DNA from: a virus
Virus record (IMG/VR): IMGVR_UViG_3300047494_000056
Coordinates: 1 to 35,945 of that record
Length of the DNA: 35,945 nucleotides
Reading direction: 5' to 3' (one strand)
Shown: positions 1 to 8,474 of the stretch, in pieces
Layout: each line of letters begins with the position of its first letter
How positions within the stretch are numbered: position 1 is the stretch's first letter
Made by a program: the position numbers and the translations under genes
The notes under the pieces: generated by a model
The model's database searches: none
What the model was told of the DNA's origin: nothing
What the model saw: only the letters and a program-made list of their open reading frames with translations

Positions 1-2
1 GC

Positions 3-110
3 GCCCTACAAGCCGCCCGCGCCCGGCGGAGACAGGTGGAGGGCGCTCGCTTCAGCAATCCGATCACTGATCAAGGCGATCTCTTTGCGGCTGAGGGGGC
101 GTCCGAGTGA
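3..110 (+). CDS. C-terminal end of an unidentified phage protein (5' truncated)
   Basis: An open frame enters from the left edge and ends in TGA, giving the last 35 residues of a protein whose start lies outside the window. The tail contains DQGDLFAAEG. The pentapeptide QGDLF fits the loose QxxLF form of bacterial sliding-clamp-binding peptides, which commonly sit at protein C-termini, so a DNA-metabolism protein is possible. The stop overlaps the next start (GTGA), so it belongs to the same operon. Too little is visible to name the family. Confidence 0.55.
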   Translation, partial: ALQAARARRRQVEGARFSNPITDQGDLFAAEGASE

Positions 111-247
111 CCTCCAGCCGCCGCCGCTTGACTGACATCGCCTGCAGCGTCTGTGGCTCGGATCGCGGCCACTACGTCCATACGGCCAACCGCCGGATCG
201 TGGCGCGGTACTGCGCCGCGCACCTGCCCGCATGGTGGCCGCTATGA
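107..247 (+). CDS. Small putative zinc-binding protein (46 aa)
   Basis: A 46-residue frame with a GTG start overlaps the preceding stop in GTGA, and its own stop overlaps the next start in ATGA. It has CSVCG at residues 13-17 and CAAH at 36-39, a CxxC...CxxH spacing typical of a small zinc ribbon or treble-clef finger. Such mini-proteins are common in early phage operons and usually bind nucleic acid or a host protein. The family is not recognised; the call rests on tight overlaps and the Cys/His pattern. Confidence 0.6.
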   Translation: MTSSRRRLTDIACSVCGSDRGHYVHTANRRIVARYCAAHLPAWWPL

Positions 248-414
248 GCCGCGCCGCGCGTATAGACGCCGCCGTCCGCGAGGCGATTCCTGGCCGCATT
301 GCCGAGCTGAAGGATCGACGCCGCGTCGGCATGCCCGACCCCAAGCCCGATCCAAGCCTCTACGGGACGATCCGCGCACACGTCCTGCGAATATGGCGCC
401 GAGGCGCGTCATGA
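244..414 (+). CDS. Hypothetical small basic protein (56 aa)
   Basis: I chose ATG 244 because it overlaps the upstream stop in ATGA; an in-frame ATG twelve bases earlier is also possible. The product is Arg-rich and probably helical in its first half (AARIDAAVREAIPGRIAELK), ending in a basic tail. No domain is recognised. Its stop overlaps the next ATG (ATGA), as in the rest of this operon. Confidence 0.55.
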   Translation: MSRAARIDAAVREAIPGRIAELKDRRRVGMPDPKPDPSLYGTIRAHVLRIWRRGAS

Positions 415-647
415 GCGACCACGTCTTCGATTGCACCGCGTGTGTGAACCTGACCACGCATCCCGAGCCGTCGCAACCGTTCCACCATTGGCGGTGCGCG
501 GCGAACGGCATGTGTGTCGGCCCGACCGTCATGAATTGCAGCCGCTTTCGCCGGCGCATCGTCGGGACGTGTCCACCCAAAGCCGACGTGAGCGCCTTCG
601 TCTGGCGCCCAGAAGCGAACCCACAACCACCCGCGCAAGCGGCCTGA
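411..647 (+). CDS. Small cysteine-rich protein (78 aa)
   Basis: The frame begins at an ATG that overlaps the previous stop and encodes six cysteines (C8, C11, C29, C35, C43, C54). The CTAC pair followed by spaced cysteines suggests a metal-binding knuckle with a structural role. The C-terminal 20 residues are Pro/Ala-rich and probably disordered. Function is unknown. It is the last gene before a 49-bp gap holding a hairpin, after which the operon continues. Confidence 0.6.
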   Translation: MSDHVFDCTACVNLTTHPEPSQPFHHWRCAANGMCVGPTVMNCSRFRRRIVGTCPPKADVSAFVWRPEANPQPPAQAA

Positions 648-655
648 CGGGACCC

Positions 656-677
656 GGCCGCGCCCGATCTCGCGGCC
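656..677 (+). promoter_or_regulatory. GC-rich stem-loop between early genes
   Basis: A perfect 7-bp inverted repeat, GGCCGCG and CGCGGCC, flanks an 8-nt loop in the gap between two early genes. No U-tract follows; a purine-rich ribosome site (AGAGGGGA) does. It could attenuate transcription, stabilise mRNA or insulate translation. I infer a modest regulatory role only. Confidence 0.4.
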
Positions 678-696
678 CGAAAAGAGGGGAAGAGCC

Positions 697-1035
697 TTGA
701 GACTGATCACCGACGTCCTGCGGGACATCCGCAAGGGGCGTGTTGTGGACGCCGCCAGCGAGGAGCTAGCCGCCGTCGTCCGCGCTGTCCTGGACACCGA
801 CAAGGCCGGCGAACTGACCCTGAAACTCAAGGTCAAGCCGCAGGGGAAGGGCGACAACGCCGTGATCGTCTCGGTCGCGGTGGCTTCGAAGCGCCCGCAA
901 GCCGACCTGCCCGACGCACTGTTCTTCGCCGATCTCGACGGCGACCTGCTCCGCGATGATCCCACTCAACAGCGAATGTTCGCAGACGCCGGCACGATCT
1001 TCGATCCGAAGACCGGCGAAATCAAGGAGGCCTGA
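697..1035 (+). CDS. Conserved-looking phage protein of unknown function (112 aa)
   Basis: A TTG start lies just after a good Shine-Dalgarno stretch (AGAGGGGAAGAG), and no better ATG is available. The product begins with a helix (ITDVLRDIRKGRVVDAASEEL), then strands (ELTLKLKVKPQGKGDNAVIVSVAV), and ends in DDPTQQRMF and FDPKTGEIKEA. The mixed alpha/beta layout looks like a small globular protein. It sits 3 bp before the DUF2303 gene, and the two are probably co-translated and may act together. I do not recognise a named family. Confidence 0.7.
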   Translation: MRLITDVLRDIRKGRVVDAASEELAAVVRAVLDTDKAGELTLKLKVKPQGKGDNAVIVSVAVASKRPQADLPDALFFADLDGDLLRDDPTQQRMFADAGTIFDPKTGEIKEA

Positions 1036-1038
1036 GCC

Positions 1039-1845
1039 ATGACCACCGAAGTCAAGACCATCGCCGATCTCGCCGTCGCCGCGAGCGGCAAGCCCGAAAC
1101 CATCGTGACCGAGGGCGGCCGGGAGTTTCTGATCACGCCCGACGGCCTGAAGGTCCAAGAGGTCACCGAACCAGGCGCCAAGCTGCTGCCTGATCACATC
1201 GTCCAGGGCGTTACGCTCCAAACCGTCGACTCCATCGTCGACTATGCCGAGCGCTTCAAAACCGACACCTCGGTTCTGTTCGCCGACATCGAGCACAACA
1301 CGATCGTAGCGGCGATCGACTATCACGCGCCTGCCGCCGCTGGTCACGTCCAGCATTCCGCGAAGATGGCTCTCCCCCACTCTGTCGAGTGGAAGGCCTG
1401 GGCCGGCATCAACGGCAAGATGATGGAGCAACTGGAGTTCGCTCGCTTCCTTGAAGAGAACGCGGCGGATATCGAAGCCCCGTCCGGCGCCGACGTTCTG
1501 GAAGCCTGTCGCGATCTCCAAGCGCGCCGCAAGGTAAACTTCATCAAGGCCGTTCGGACGTCGAGCGACAATGAGAACTTCGAGTTCACCGACGAGACAG
1601 AAGCCCGAACCAAGGGCGGCGTGGAGCTGCCCGCGAAGTTCAAGCTATCGATCCCCGTCTATTTCGACGACGCCCCGCACGAGCTGTTCGCCTTCCTGCG
1701 TTGGCGGCTCGATGACGGGTCGCTGAAACTCGGCATCGCGCTTCATCGCGCCGAGCACGTCCGTCAGGCCGTGTTCAAAAGCATCGTGACCGATGTCGCC
1801 GAGCGCACGGCTCTGACCGCCGTCTTCGGCCGCCTGAACGCCTGA
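1039..1845 (+). CDS. DUF2303 (YfdQ-like) family protein
   Basis: The 268-residue product has the look of the DUF2303/YfdQ family found in prophages such as E. coli CPS-53: an N-terminal strand-rich part with FADIEHNTIVAAIDYH near residues 80-95, a helical centre (MEQLEFARFLEENAADI), and a C-terminal barrel-like part with PVYFDDAPHELFAFLRWRL. The family's biochemical role is not established; it usually lies with recombination and early replication genes, as here. A ribosome site (AAGGAGG) precedes ATG 1039. Length is normal for the family. Confidence 0.8.
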   Translation: MTTEVKTIADLAVAASGKPETIVTEGGREFLITPDGLKVQEVTEPGAKLLPDHIVQGVTLQTVDSIVDYAERFKTDTSVLFADIEHNTIVAAIDYHAPAAAGHVQHSAKMALPHSVEWKAWAGINGKMMEQLEFARFLEENAADIEAPSGADVLEACRDLQARRKVNFIKAVRTSSDNENFEFTDETEARTKGGVELPAKFKLSIPVYFDDAPHELFAFLRWRLDDGSLKLGIALHRAEHVRQAVFKSIVTDVAERTALTAVFGRLNA

Positions 1846-1850
1846 CGATC

Positions 1851-2021
1851 ATGCGCGCGGGGAGGGTTCTACTCATCGGCTGGCCGACGGCTCCGAACCC
1901 GATTCCGGAGCCGAAACCGGCCACCGCCAGCGAGGCGGCCAGGACGCTCGCGCTGGCCCCGCGCACCGCGAGGGAGCGCCGGGATGCCATCCACCGCGAC
2001 TTGGCCGGGGTGAAGACGTGA
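1851..2021 (+). CDS. Small hypothetical protein (56 aa)
   Basis: This short frame fills the gap between the DUF2303 gene and the nuclease gene, starting at ATG 1851 and ending in a GTGA overlap with the next start. The product has a Pro/Ala-rich first half and a basic helical end (ARTLALAPRTARERRDAIHR). No Shine-Dalgarno is clear and no family is recognised. The overlap and gap-filling position are the main evidence. Confidence 0.45.
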   Translation: MRAGRVLLIGWPTAPNPIPEPKPATASEAARTLALAPRTARERRDAIHRDLAGVKT

Positions 2022-2491
2022 GCACCTTGCGCGTCCGATCCCTGGCCGAACTGCGGCGACCGGCATCCGCCAAGCCGTTCAAGCTTCGCGCTCCACAGCG
2101 CCGGGATGAGCAACTGATCCAGGAAACGGCCGTTCGCCGCCTCGATCTCTATCTGCCCGAACAGGTCGTGTTCTGCGGCTCCATCAACGGGATGAAGCTC
2201 GAGCCGAAGTATCTCCCACGTCTGAAGGCCATGGGGGTCCGCAAGGGCTTCCTCGACCTCCAGTTCATCTGCCTGCTCAATGGCGAGCGGCTGGATATCG
2301 AGGTCAAGACCGCGATGGGCGAGCCGACACCGGAACAGGCCGCCATCCTGGCCGCCCTCGGCGACAAGGCCGCGATCTGCCGGTCGGCCGACGAGATCAT
2401 TAGCGCCGTGGCTGCCTGGATGGCGCCGTTCGGCCTGCGGATGCTCACCGATTCCGAAGCTGTCCGGCGAACCCTGCGGAGGGCGGCATGA
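2018..2491 (+). CDS. VRR-NUC domain nuclease
   Basis: The 157-residue product carries the PD-(D/E)XK nuclease signature in its VRR-NUC form: GVRKGFLDLQF with catalytic-type D80, then LDIEVK with E95 and K97, and the downstream TPEQ motif (residues 104-107). These phage proteins are compact Holliday-junction-resolvase-like or structure-specific endonucleases used in replication or recombination. The N-terminal 35 residues are basic. The GTG start overlaps the previous stop. The key D, E and K are all present, so activity is expected; the substrate is inferred from the family. Confidence 0.85.
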   Translation: MSTLRVRSLAELRRPASAKPFKLRAPQRRDEQLIQETAVRRLDLYLPEQVVFCGSINGMKLEPKYLPRLKAMGVRKGFLDLQFICLLNGERLDIEVKTAMGEPTPEQAAILAALGDKAAICRSADEIISAVAAWMAPFGLRMLTDSEAVRRTLRRAA

Positions 2492-2709
2492 CCCCCCAGG
2501 AGACCCGCCGCGTCGGCAGGATCGGCGCCGACGTCCTCACACCACAAGAGCGGCGCTTGGCCATCCGCGAGGCCGACGCCTGGGCCGACCTCCGCCATCG
2601 CCGGACGTTCCTCTATGGCGACGCCGACGCACGCTTGGTGGCCGCCGCGCCTGATCTCGCCAAGTGGAACGCCCTCGGCGACCCGATCCGGACCGAGGCG
2701 CAGACATGA
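2488..2709 (+). CDS. Hypothetical protein between nuclease and helicase-methylase (73 aa)
   Basis: ATG 2488 overlaps the nuclease stop, and the stop overlaps the next ATG, so the gene is translationally coupled on both sides. The product is charged and helical (QERRLAIREADAWADLRHRR) with no transmembrane segment or metal motif. I do not recognise it. Confidence 0.6.
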   Translation: MTPQETRRVGRIGADVLTPQERRLAIREADAWADLRHRRTFLYGDADARLVAAAPDLAKWNALGDPIRTEAQT

Positions 2710-5324
2710 CCGACGCCTATCAGGCCTTTCTCGAAGCCAAGGCGCCGGTGGCCGTCTCGCGCGGCCTCGCGCTCGACATCAGCGCCATCAATCCGATCCT
2801 GAAGCCGCACCAAGCCGCAATCGTCCGTTGGATGGTCGAGGGTGGTCGCCGCGCCTGTTTCGCGGCCTTCGGGCTCGGCAAGACGATCATGCAACTCGAG
2901 GCCATGCGGCTGATCTTGGAGCGCGAAGAGGGCCGCGGTCTGATCGTACTCCCTCTCGGCGTCCGCCAGGAGTTCGCTGAAGATGCGGCAAAGCTCGGCA
3001 TGAAGGTCAGGTTCATCCGCCGCATCGAGGAGGTTGACGACGACTGTAGGCTCTACCTCACCAACTACGAGACGATCCGCGACGGCAAGATCGACCCGGC
3101 CCACTTCGTCGCCGCCAGCCTGGACGAGGCGAGCGCGCTTCGCGGGTTTGGCGGAACAAAGACCTTTCGCGAGTTCATGGCGCACTTCGCCGGAGACGAT
3201 CGCAAGGCTGGGACCAAGAGCGCGGGGCTGAAATATCGCTTCGTCGCCACCGCGACGCCCTCGCCGAACCAATACATCGAGCTGCTCGCCTATGCGGCCT
3301 TCCTGGGCATCATGGATGTCGGCGAGGCGAAGACGAGGTTTTTCAAGCGTAACAGCGAACACGCCGACCAGCTCACGATCCACCCGCACAAAGAGCGCGA
3401 GTTCTGGCTTTGGATCGCGAGTTGGGCGGTCTTCATCCAGAAGCCATCGGACCTCGGCTTTGACGATACTGGATACGACATGCCGCCCCTCGACGTGCGG
3501 TGGCATGAAGTCCCGACCGATCACACGACGGGCGCCGGTTTTGAGCGCGACGGCCAAGCCCGGCTGCTGCGCAACTCGGCGATCGGAATAACGAATGCCG
3601 CGCGGGAGAAGCGCGATAGCCTCGGCTCGCGCATCGCCAGGATGGAAGCCATCCGCGCCGAAGAGCCGGACGAGCATCGGATCATCTGGCACGACCTCGA
3701 GGCCGAGCGCCGCGCCATCGAAGCTGCGATACCGAGCGCGGTGACCGTCTACGGCTCGATGAGCGACGACGACCGGGAGGCCGCGATCATCGGTTTCCGG
3801 AACGGCGAGGTCGCCGAGATGGCGGGCAAGCCGGTGATGATCGGCTCCGGCTGCAATTTTCAGAAGCACTGCGCCCGGGCGATCTTCCTCGGGATCGGCT
3901 TCAAGTTCAACGATTTCATCCAGGCGATCTACCGTATCCAGCGCTTCGGCCAGCTGCGCGACGTGCGGATCGACATCATCTACACGGAAGCCGAGCGCGA
4001 GGTCCGCCGCGCCCTGGAAGACAAGTGGACCCGGCACAACGAAGCCGCCGCCATCATGGGCGACATCATCCGCGAGTACGGGCTTTCCAGCGGTGCGCTG
4101 GTCGGCGCGATGACGCGCTCGATCGGCTGTGAGCGCCAAGAGGTTCGGGGCGACAACTACAGGGTGATCCTCAACGACACCGTGGTCGAGTGCCGCGACA
4201 TGCCGTCCGACAGCATGGACCTGATCGTCACCTCGATTCCCTTCGGCACGCAGTACGAATATTCGCCCAGCTACAACGACTTCGGCCACACCGACGACGA
4301 CGTCCACTTCTGGCGTCAGATGGATTTTCTCACGCCGAACCTATTGCGGGTGCTTAGGCCAGGTCGTGTGGCCGCCATCCACGTCAAGGATCGGATCGTT
4401 CCCGGGGGCATCAACGGGCTGGGCTTTCAGACCGTCAGTCCGTTCTCGGATGATTGCGTCGCCCACTTCCGCAAGCACGGCTTCGCATTCCTCGCGCGGC
4501 GCACGATCGTCACCGACGTGGTGCGGGAGAACAACCAGACCTACCGACTGGGCTGGACCGAGCAACTCAAAGACGGCTCGCGAATGGGCGCCGGCATGCC
4601 GGAATACGTCCTGCTCTTCCGCAAGCCGCCGACGGACTTGTCGAACGGGTACGCCGATGATCCGGTCGTCAAGGCGCGGCCGGACTATGTGACCAACGAC
4701 GGAGACTCGGTCGCCTATGACGGCCGGCGTCGGGACATCAAACCCGTTCAAGGTACGGGCTACAGCCGCGGTCGCTGGCAACTCGACGCTCACGGGTTCT
4801 GGCGCTCATCTGGCGATCGACTTCTAACCGCCGACGACCTGAAGGGCCTGGACGCCTCGACGATCTACAAGGTCTGGCGCGAGCGGAGCCTGACGGAACC
4901 TTACGACCACGAAGGCCACGTCGCGGTGTGCGAAGGCCTGGACGCGCGCGGAAGCCTGCCGCCCGACTTCATGCTGTTGCCTCCGGCGTCCTGGCATCCG
5001 GACGTCTGGACCGACGTGACACGCATGCTGACGCTCAACGGTCAGCAATACGCCAAGGGCCAAGAGGCGCACCTTTGCCCCCTACAATTCGACATCGTCG
5101 ATCGGCTGATCCGCCAGCACTCGATGCCAGGCGAGACGGTGTTCGATCCATTCGGGGGCCTGATGACCGTGCCGTACCGGGCATTGAGGCTCGGCCGGAA
5201 GGGCGTCGGCGTCGAGCTCGACATCAAGGCGTTTCGCGATGGCGCCGCTTACTGCGAGGCGATGGCTCGTGAGCTTTCGACACCCAGCCTGTTCGATCTT
5301 CTCGAAACGCGCGAGGCCGCATGA
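2706..5324 (+). CDS. SNF2-like ATPase fused to an N4/N6 DNA methyltransferase (872 aa)
   Basis: I chose ATG 2706, which overlaps the previous stop. The N-terminal half is a SNF2/superfamily 2 ATPase: Walker A AFGLGKT (about 54-60), DEAS box (140-143), ATATPSP motif III (181-187) and the arginine-finger motif QAIYRIQRFGQ (406-416). The C-terminal half is a methyltransferase with its motifs in permuted order: the catalytic loop TSIPFG (509-514) comes before the S-adenosylmethionine loop VFDPFGG (812-818), as in beta-class or N4-cytosine enzymes. The loop reads SIPF where most enzymes have (D/N/S)PPY. Likely roles are modification of phage DNA coupled to DNA tracking, perhaps to evade restriction or to methylate during replication. 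No nuclease domain is visible. Confidence 0.85.
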   Translation: MTDAYQAFLEAKAPVAVSRGLALDISAINPILKPHQAAIVRWMVEGGRRACFAAFGLGKTIMQLEAMRLILEREEGRGLIVLPLGVRQEFAEDAAKLGMKVRFIRRIEEVDDDCRLYLTNYETIRDGKIDPAHFVAASLDEASALRGFGGTKTFREFMAHFAGDDRKAGTKSAGLKYRFVATATPSPNQYIELLAYAAFLGIMDVGEAKTRFFKRNSEHADQLTIHPHKEREFWLWIASWAVFIQKPSDLGFDDTGYDMPPLDVRWHEVPTDHTTGAGFERDGQARLLRNSAIGITNAAREKRDSLGSRIARMEAIRAEEPDEHRIIWHDLEAERRAIEAAIPSAVTVYGSMSDDDREAAIIGFRNGEVAEMAGKPVMIGSGCNFQKHCARAIFLGIGFKFNDFIQAIYRIQRFGQLRDVRIDIIYTEAEREVRRALEDKWTRHNEAAAIMGDIIREYGLSSGALVGAMTRSIGCERQEVRGDNYRVILNDTVVECRDMPSDSMDLIVTSIPFGTQYEYSPSYNDFGHTDDDVHFWRQMDFLTPNLLRVLRPGRVAAIHVKDRIVPGGINGLGFQTVSPFSDDCVAHFRKHGFAFLARRTIVTDVVRENNQTYRLGWTEQLKDGSRMGAGMPEYVLLFRKPPTDLSNGYADDPVVKARPDYVTNDGDSVAYDGRRRDIKPVQGTGYSRGRWQLDAHGFWRSSGDRLLTADDLKGLDASTIYKVWRERSLTEPYDHEGHVAVCEGLDARGSLPPDFMLLPPASWHPDVWTDVTRMLTLNGQQYAKGQEAHLCPLQFDIVDRLIRQHSMPGETVFDPFGGLMTVPYRALRLGRKGVGVELDIKAFRDGAAYCEAMARELSTPSLFDLLETREAA

Positions 5325-6739
5325 GAGCGACCGCATACGGGGCCGTCGCTCGCCGGTTCGAGGGTGCGCCGATCGATACGGCGCGCGCGAGGGGTCTGGC
5401 CGCGAGCAATCCCGCCCTCGCGGAGGGGCGCACGATCTTCCGGGCTTCGGTGACGCCTTCCCTCGAAAGCCCGCGGTTTCTGGTGTCGGGCGCGAACAAT
5501 CCCAAGCTCGGCGCCAAGGTGATCAAAGGCCCTCGCGCGGGCTGGCCGATTTTCCATCTCACGCTCGAAGAGCGGGCGACCTGTCCGCGATCGTGTCACG
5601 CGTGGAGCGCCTGTTACGGCAACAGCATGCCGCTCGCGCGTAGGCATACGCCCGATGCGGACTTCCTCGAGTTCCTGGAAGCCGAGATCATCACCGTGGC
5701 GCGGCAGTATCCCAAGGGGCTTCTGATCCGGCTGCACACCCTGGGCGACTTCTATTCGCTGACCTACGTCCGGATGTGGCTCCGCCTGATGGTCAAGCTG
5801 CCGCAGCTGCACGTCTTCGGTTACACCGCGCGGAGCGAGGACGTCGGCGACGACGATAGCCGCGCCATGGCCGCGCTGATCCGGCGGATGACCGATGAAG
5901 ACTGGGAGCGGTTCGCGATCCGGTTCTCGCGCGCGGAAGCCGTTCCCCAAGGCTCGATGATCGTCGACCAGGATCCCGGTCTGCCCGACGTCATCGTCTG
6001 CCCGGCGCAAACCAAGAAGACCGAGGCCTGCGCGAGCTGTGGGCTGTGCTGGGCAGAGGCGGCGCGGGACAAGACTATCGCCTTCCTACGCCATGGGATG
6101 AAGAGCGGCGTCGGCGTTCTGAGGCCGAGGCAAGAGCGCGCCGCGAAGGCTCCGCGCGATCCGATCGAGCGGGGGAGAACCGGGGTCAACAAGCTGGCCC
6201 CGGGCTTGAGCCTCGCCGATCGAAACCTCGCGAAGCTCCGCGCGGCCCTGCCGGCGATCTTCGAAGCGTGGCCCTCCGGCGCGACGACGACAGGGCTGGC
6301 GAAACGCACTGGCCTGACGAACGCCCAGGTCGGGGTAGCCGTCCGCCAACTCCACCGCGAGGGCGTCTGTATCTGGAAGGCGCGGCCCAGCGTTGGCGGC
6401 CTGCTGTTCCGGCCCGGACATGATGCCCCCAAGGCTCCCGACGCCCGTCACCGCCCTCCGGCGCCATTGCGCTCGACCCTGCCCAGTCCCGGCCCCAGGC
6501 CGGTCTCCCGCGTCATTCCGGTCGCGGCTCGCGGGGAGCGGGAGGGTCTGGGCGACATCCTCGCTGTCCCGTTCCAGCGCCACACGATCAGGCGCGTCGC
6601 CTCGGACGGCGCGCTCACGCGGCGACTGATGGGCGACCCCGAGCCCGGCCGCCTAACCCCCTCGGAAATGGGCGCGGCCGACATCGCCCGCCACAACGCC
6701 GCGCTGCTGGCGCGGCTGCGCGGGGGTCCTCCGGTATGA
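5321..6739 (+). CDS. Gp88-like cysteine-rich protein with winged-helix domain (472 aa)
   Basis: The first 265 residues resemble the Gp88 family known from mycobacteriophages and plasmids, with two Cys clusters: CPRSCHAWSACYG (C88, C92, C98) and CPAQ...CASCGLCW (C227, C237, C240, C243), plus RLHTLGDFYSLTYVRMW (137-153). Seven cysteines suggest an Fe-S cluster or zinc; the biochemical role is not known to me. Residues about 300-362 form a winged helix (LAKRTGLTNAQVGVAVRQLH), and a low-complexity Pro/Arg linker precedes a helical tail. It is coupled to the SNF2-methyltransferase by ATGA, so the two may cooperate. The winged helix suggests nucleic-acid binding. Confidence 0.7.
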   Translation: MRATAYGAVARRFEGAPIDTARARGLAASNPALAEGRTIFRASVTPSLESPRFLVSGANNPKLGAKVIKGPRAGWPIFHLTLEERATCPRSCHAWSACYGNSMPLARRHTPDADFLEFLEAEIITVARQYPKGLLIRLHTLGDFYSLTYVRMWLRLMVKLPQLHVFGYTARSEDVGDDDSRAMAALIRRMTDEDWERFAIRFSRAEAVPQGSMIVDQDPGLPDVIVCPAQTKKTEACASCGLCWAEAARDKTIAFLRHGMKSGVGVLRPRQERAAKAPRDPIERGRTGVNKLAPGLSLADRNLAKLRAALPAIFEAWPSGATTTGLAKRTGLTNAQVGVAVRQLHREGVCIWKARPSVGGLLFRPGHDAPKAPDARHRPPAPLRSTLPSPGPRPVSRVIPVAARGEREGLGDILAVPFQRHTIRRVASDGALTRRLMGDPEPGRLTPSEMGAADIARHNAALLARLRGGPPV

Positions 6740-6972
6740 CCGCGTTGCCGCAACATCGCCCCCCGCTTTCCCGCGCCCAACTCTACGCCCGCACCTGCCG
6801 GGCCATGGACGCCCTGATCGAAGCGACCGCCAGGGACGGAGGATTGACCCCGCGCGAGGCGGCGATCCTTGTCCACCGCGCGGCCGCGATCAAGCTGGGC
6901 CCGGCGCTCGGCCCGACCGTTGCCAGCCATCATGTTCGCCGCGTCGCCGGCGAAATCGACGGGCGCGGCTGA
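6736..6972 (+). CDS. Hypothetical protein (78 aa)
   Basis: The start overlaps the previous stop (ATGA) and the stop overlaps the helicase ATG (TGATG). The product is mostly helical and mildly basic (ALIEATARDGGLTPREAAIL), with no recognised domain. Position directly before DnaB suggests a small replication accessory role, which is only inference. Confidence 0.55.
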   Translation: MTALPQHRPPLSRAQLYARTCRAMDALIEATARDGGLTPREAAILVHRAAAIKLGPALGPTVASHHVRRVAGEIDGRG

Positions 6973-8474
6973 TGGGTCTCGCTCCCCTCCTAGATCTTCG
7001 CCCCGCGCCCGACCCGGCGCTGGATTGGCGACGTGCGTCGGGCACTCTCGACAGCGGCGCACCCGCGCCCGTCGACATTCCCCATGTCCCGGCCAACATC
7101 GAGGCCGAGCAGGCGCTCCTGGGCATCCTGCTCTACGACAACGCGGCGTTCGAGCGGGTCGAGGACCTGGCCGGCGAGCATTTCTATGAACACTTCCACG
7201 GTCGCCTGTTCGACGCGATCGCGGACGCCGTTCGTCGCAACGTCCTGGCCGAGCCGATCTTGCTTGCCGAGCGCTTCAAGGACGATCCGGCATATATCGA
7301 GCTCGGAAGCGTCCGATACCTCGCCAATCTGGTCGATGTGGCCCCGCCGTCGTCCAACGCGGCGGACTACGCGCGGGCGATCCGCGAGACCCATCGGCGG
7401 CGGGAAATCCTCAACGTCGCCTACGACATGGCCTTGGCCGCCAAAAGCGGGGCCACCGAATCCATCGAGATCATCGAAGCGGCCGAGCGACAGCTGTTCG
7501 ATCTCACCGAGACGCGCGCGAAGACCTCGGGGTTCTCGGCTCTGGCCGGCTCCCTCCATGCCGCGATGTCCTCGGCCAAGGCGGCCTACGAACGCGGCGG
7601 CGGGATCACCGGGATCACGACCGGTCTGATCGATCTCGACCGGAAGCTGGGCGGCCTCCACGATTCCGACCTCATCATCATCGCTTCCCGGCCCTCGATG
7701 GGGAAGACATCGCTCGGCCTGAACATCGCCGACGCCGCCGCCAAGTCCGGCCGGGACGTCGGGTTCAATTCTCTCGAGATGTCGGACGAGCAGCTGGCCC
7801 TGCGCCTTCTCGCGGAGAAGGCCTCGATCCCGTCGGACGTCATCCGCCGCGGTGCTTTGCAGGGCCGGGACTTCTATCGCCTAGAAGAGGCGGCGGAGCG
7901 GCTGGAGACGCTTCGCATCCACATCGATCCGACCGGCGCCATCCCAATCTCCAAGATCGCGGCCCGCGCCCGTCGCTTGAAGCGCACCAAGGGTCTCGAC
8001 CTCCTCATCGTGGACTATCTGCAGTTGGCCACGAATGGCGGCAAGCCGGAGAACCGCGTCCAAGAGGTCTCCGCCATCTCGGCCGGGCTGAAGGCGATCG
8101 CCAAGGATCTATCGATCCCCGTGGTCGCCCTGGCCCAGCTCTCCCGACAGGTCGAAAGCCGAGACGACAAGCGGCCGAACCTCGCCGACCTCAGGGATAG
8201 CGGCAGCATCGAGCAAGACGCCGACGTCGTCATCTTCATCTACCGCGAGGCCTACTACCTGGCCCGCTCAGAGCCTGCCGAGGGAACCGAAAAGCACGTC
8301 GATTGGCAGGAGAAGATGGAGCGCTGCCGCAACGTCGCGGACCTCATCATCGCCAAGCAGAGGCACGGTCCGATCGGCACGGTCAAGGTCTCTTTCGACG
8401 AGGCCCTGACCAAGTTCGGCAACCTCGCGAGAGACGATCCCCATCCGCCGTATAATCCGGGGGCGGGGGGGTGA
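6972..8474 (+). CDS. dnaB: Replicative DNA helicase, DnaB family
   Basis: The 500-residue product matches DnaB from end to end. The N-terminal DnaB domain starts at IEAEQALLGILL (43-54) and a linker-helix region precedes the RecA-like motor. Walker A SRPSMGKT is at 239-246, SLEMS with catalytic E269, Walker B LLIVDYLQL at 344-352, the sensor ALAQLSRQVESR at 387-398, and the DLRDSGSIEQDADVV block near 407-420. It would unwind DNA at the phage fork as a hexamer. The first 35 residues are an extra Pro/Ala-rich extension. It is coupled to its neighbours on both sides, and the loader-like gene lies 1.1 kb downstream. Confidence 0.97.
   Translation: MGLAPLLDLRPAPDPALDWRRASGTLDSGAPAPVDIPHVPANIEAEQALLGILLYDNAAFERVEDLAGEHFYEHFHGRLFDAIADAVRRNVLAEPILLAERFKDDPAYIELGSVRYLANLVDVAPPSSNAADYARAIRETHRRREILNVAYDMALAAKSGATESIEIIEAAERQLFDLTETRAKTSGFSALAGSLHAAMSSAKAAYERGGGITGITTGLIDLDRKLGGLHDSDLIIIASRPSMGKTSLGLNIADAAAKSGRDVGFNSLEMSDEQLALRLLAEKASIPSDVIRRGALQGRDFYRLEEAAERLETLRIHIDPTGAIPISKIAARARRLKRTKGLDLLIVDYLQLATNGGKPENRVQEVSAISAGLKAIAKDLSIPVVALAQLSRQVESRDDKRPNLADLRDSGSIEQDADVVIFIYREAYYLARSEPAEGTEKHVDWQEKMERCRNVADLIIAKQRHGPIGTVKVSFDEALTKFGNLARDDPHPPYNPGAGG

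Noticed and set aside
2613-4307. 564-codon open frame on the minus strand
   Set aside because: It lies opposite the SNF2-methyltransferase gene, whose motifs are unmistakable; long antisense frames are expected in GC-rich coding DNA. The product has the Asp/Val/His/Arg bias of an antisense shadow.
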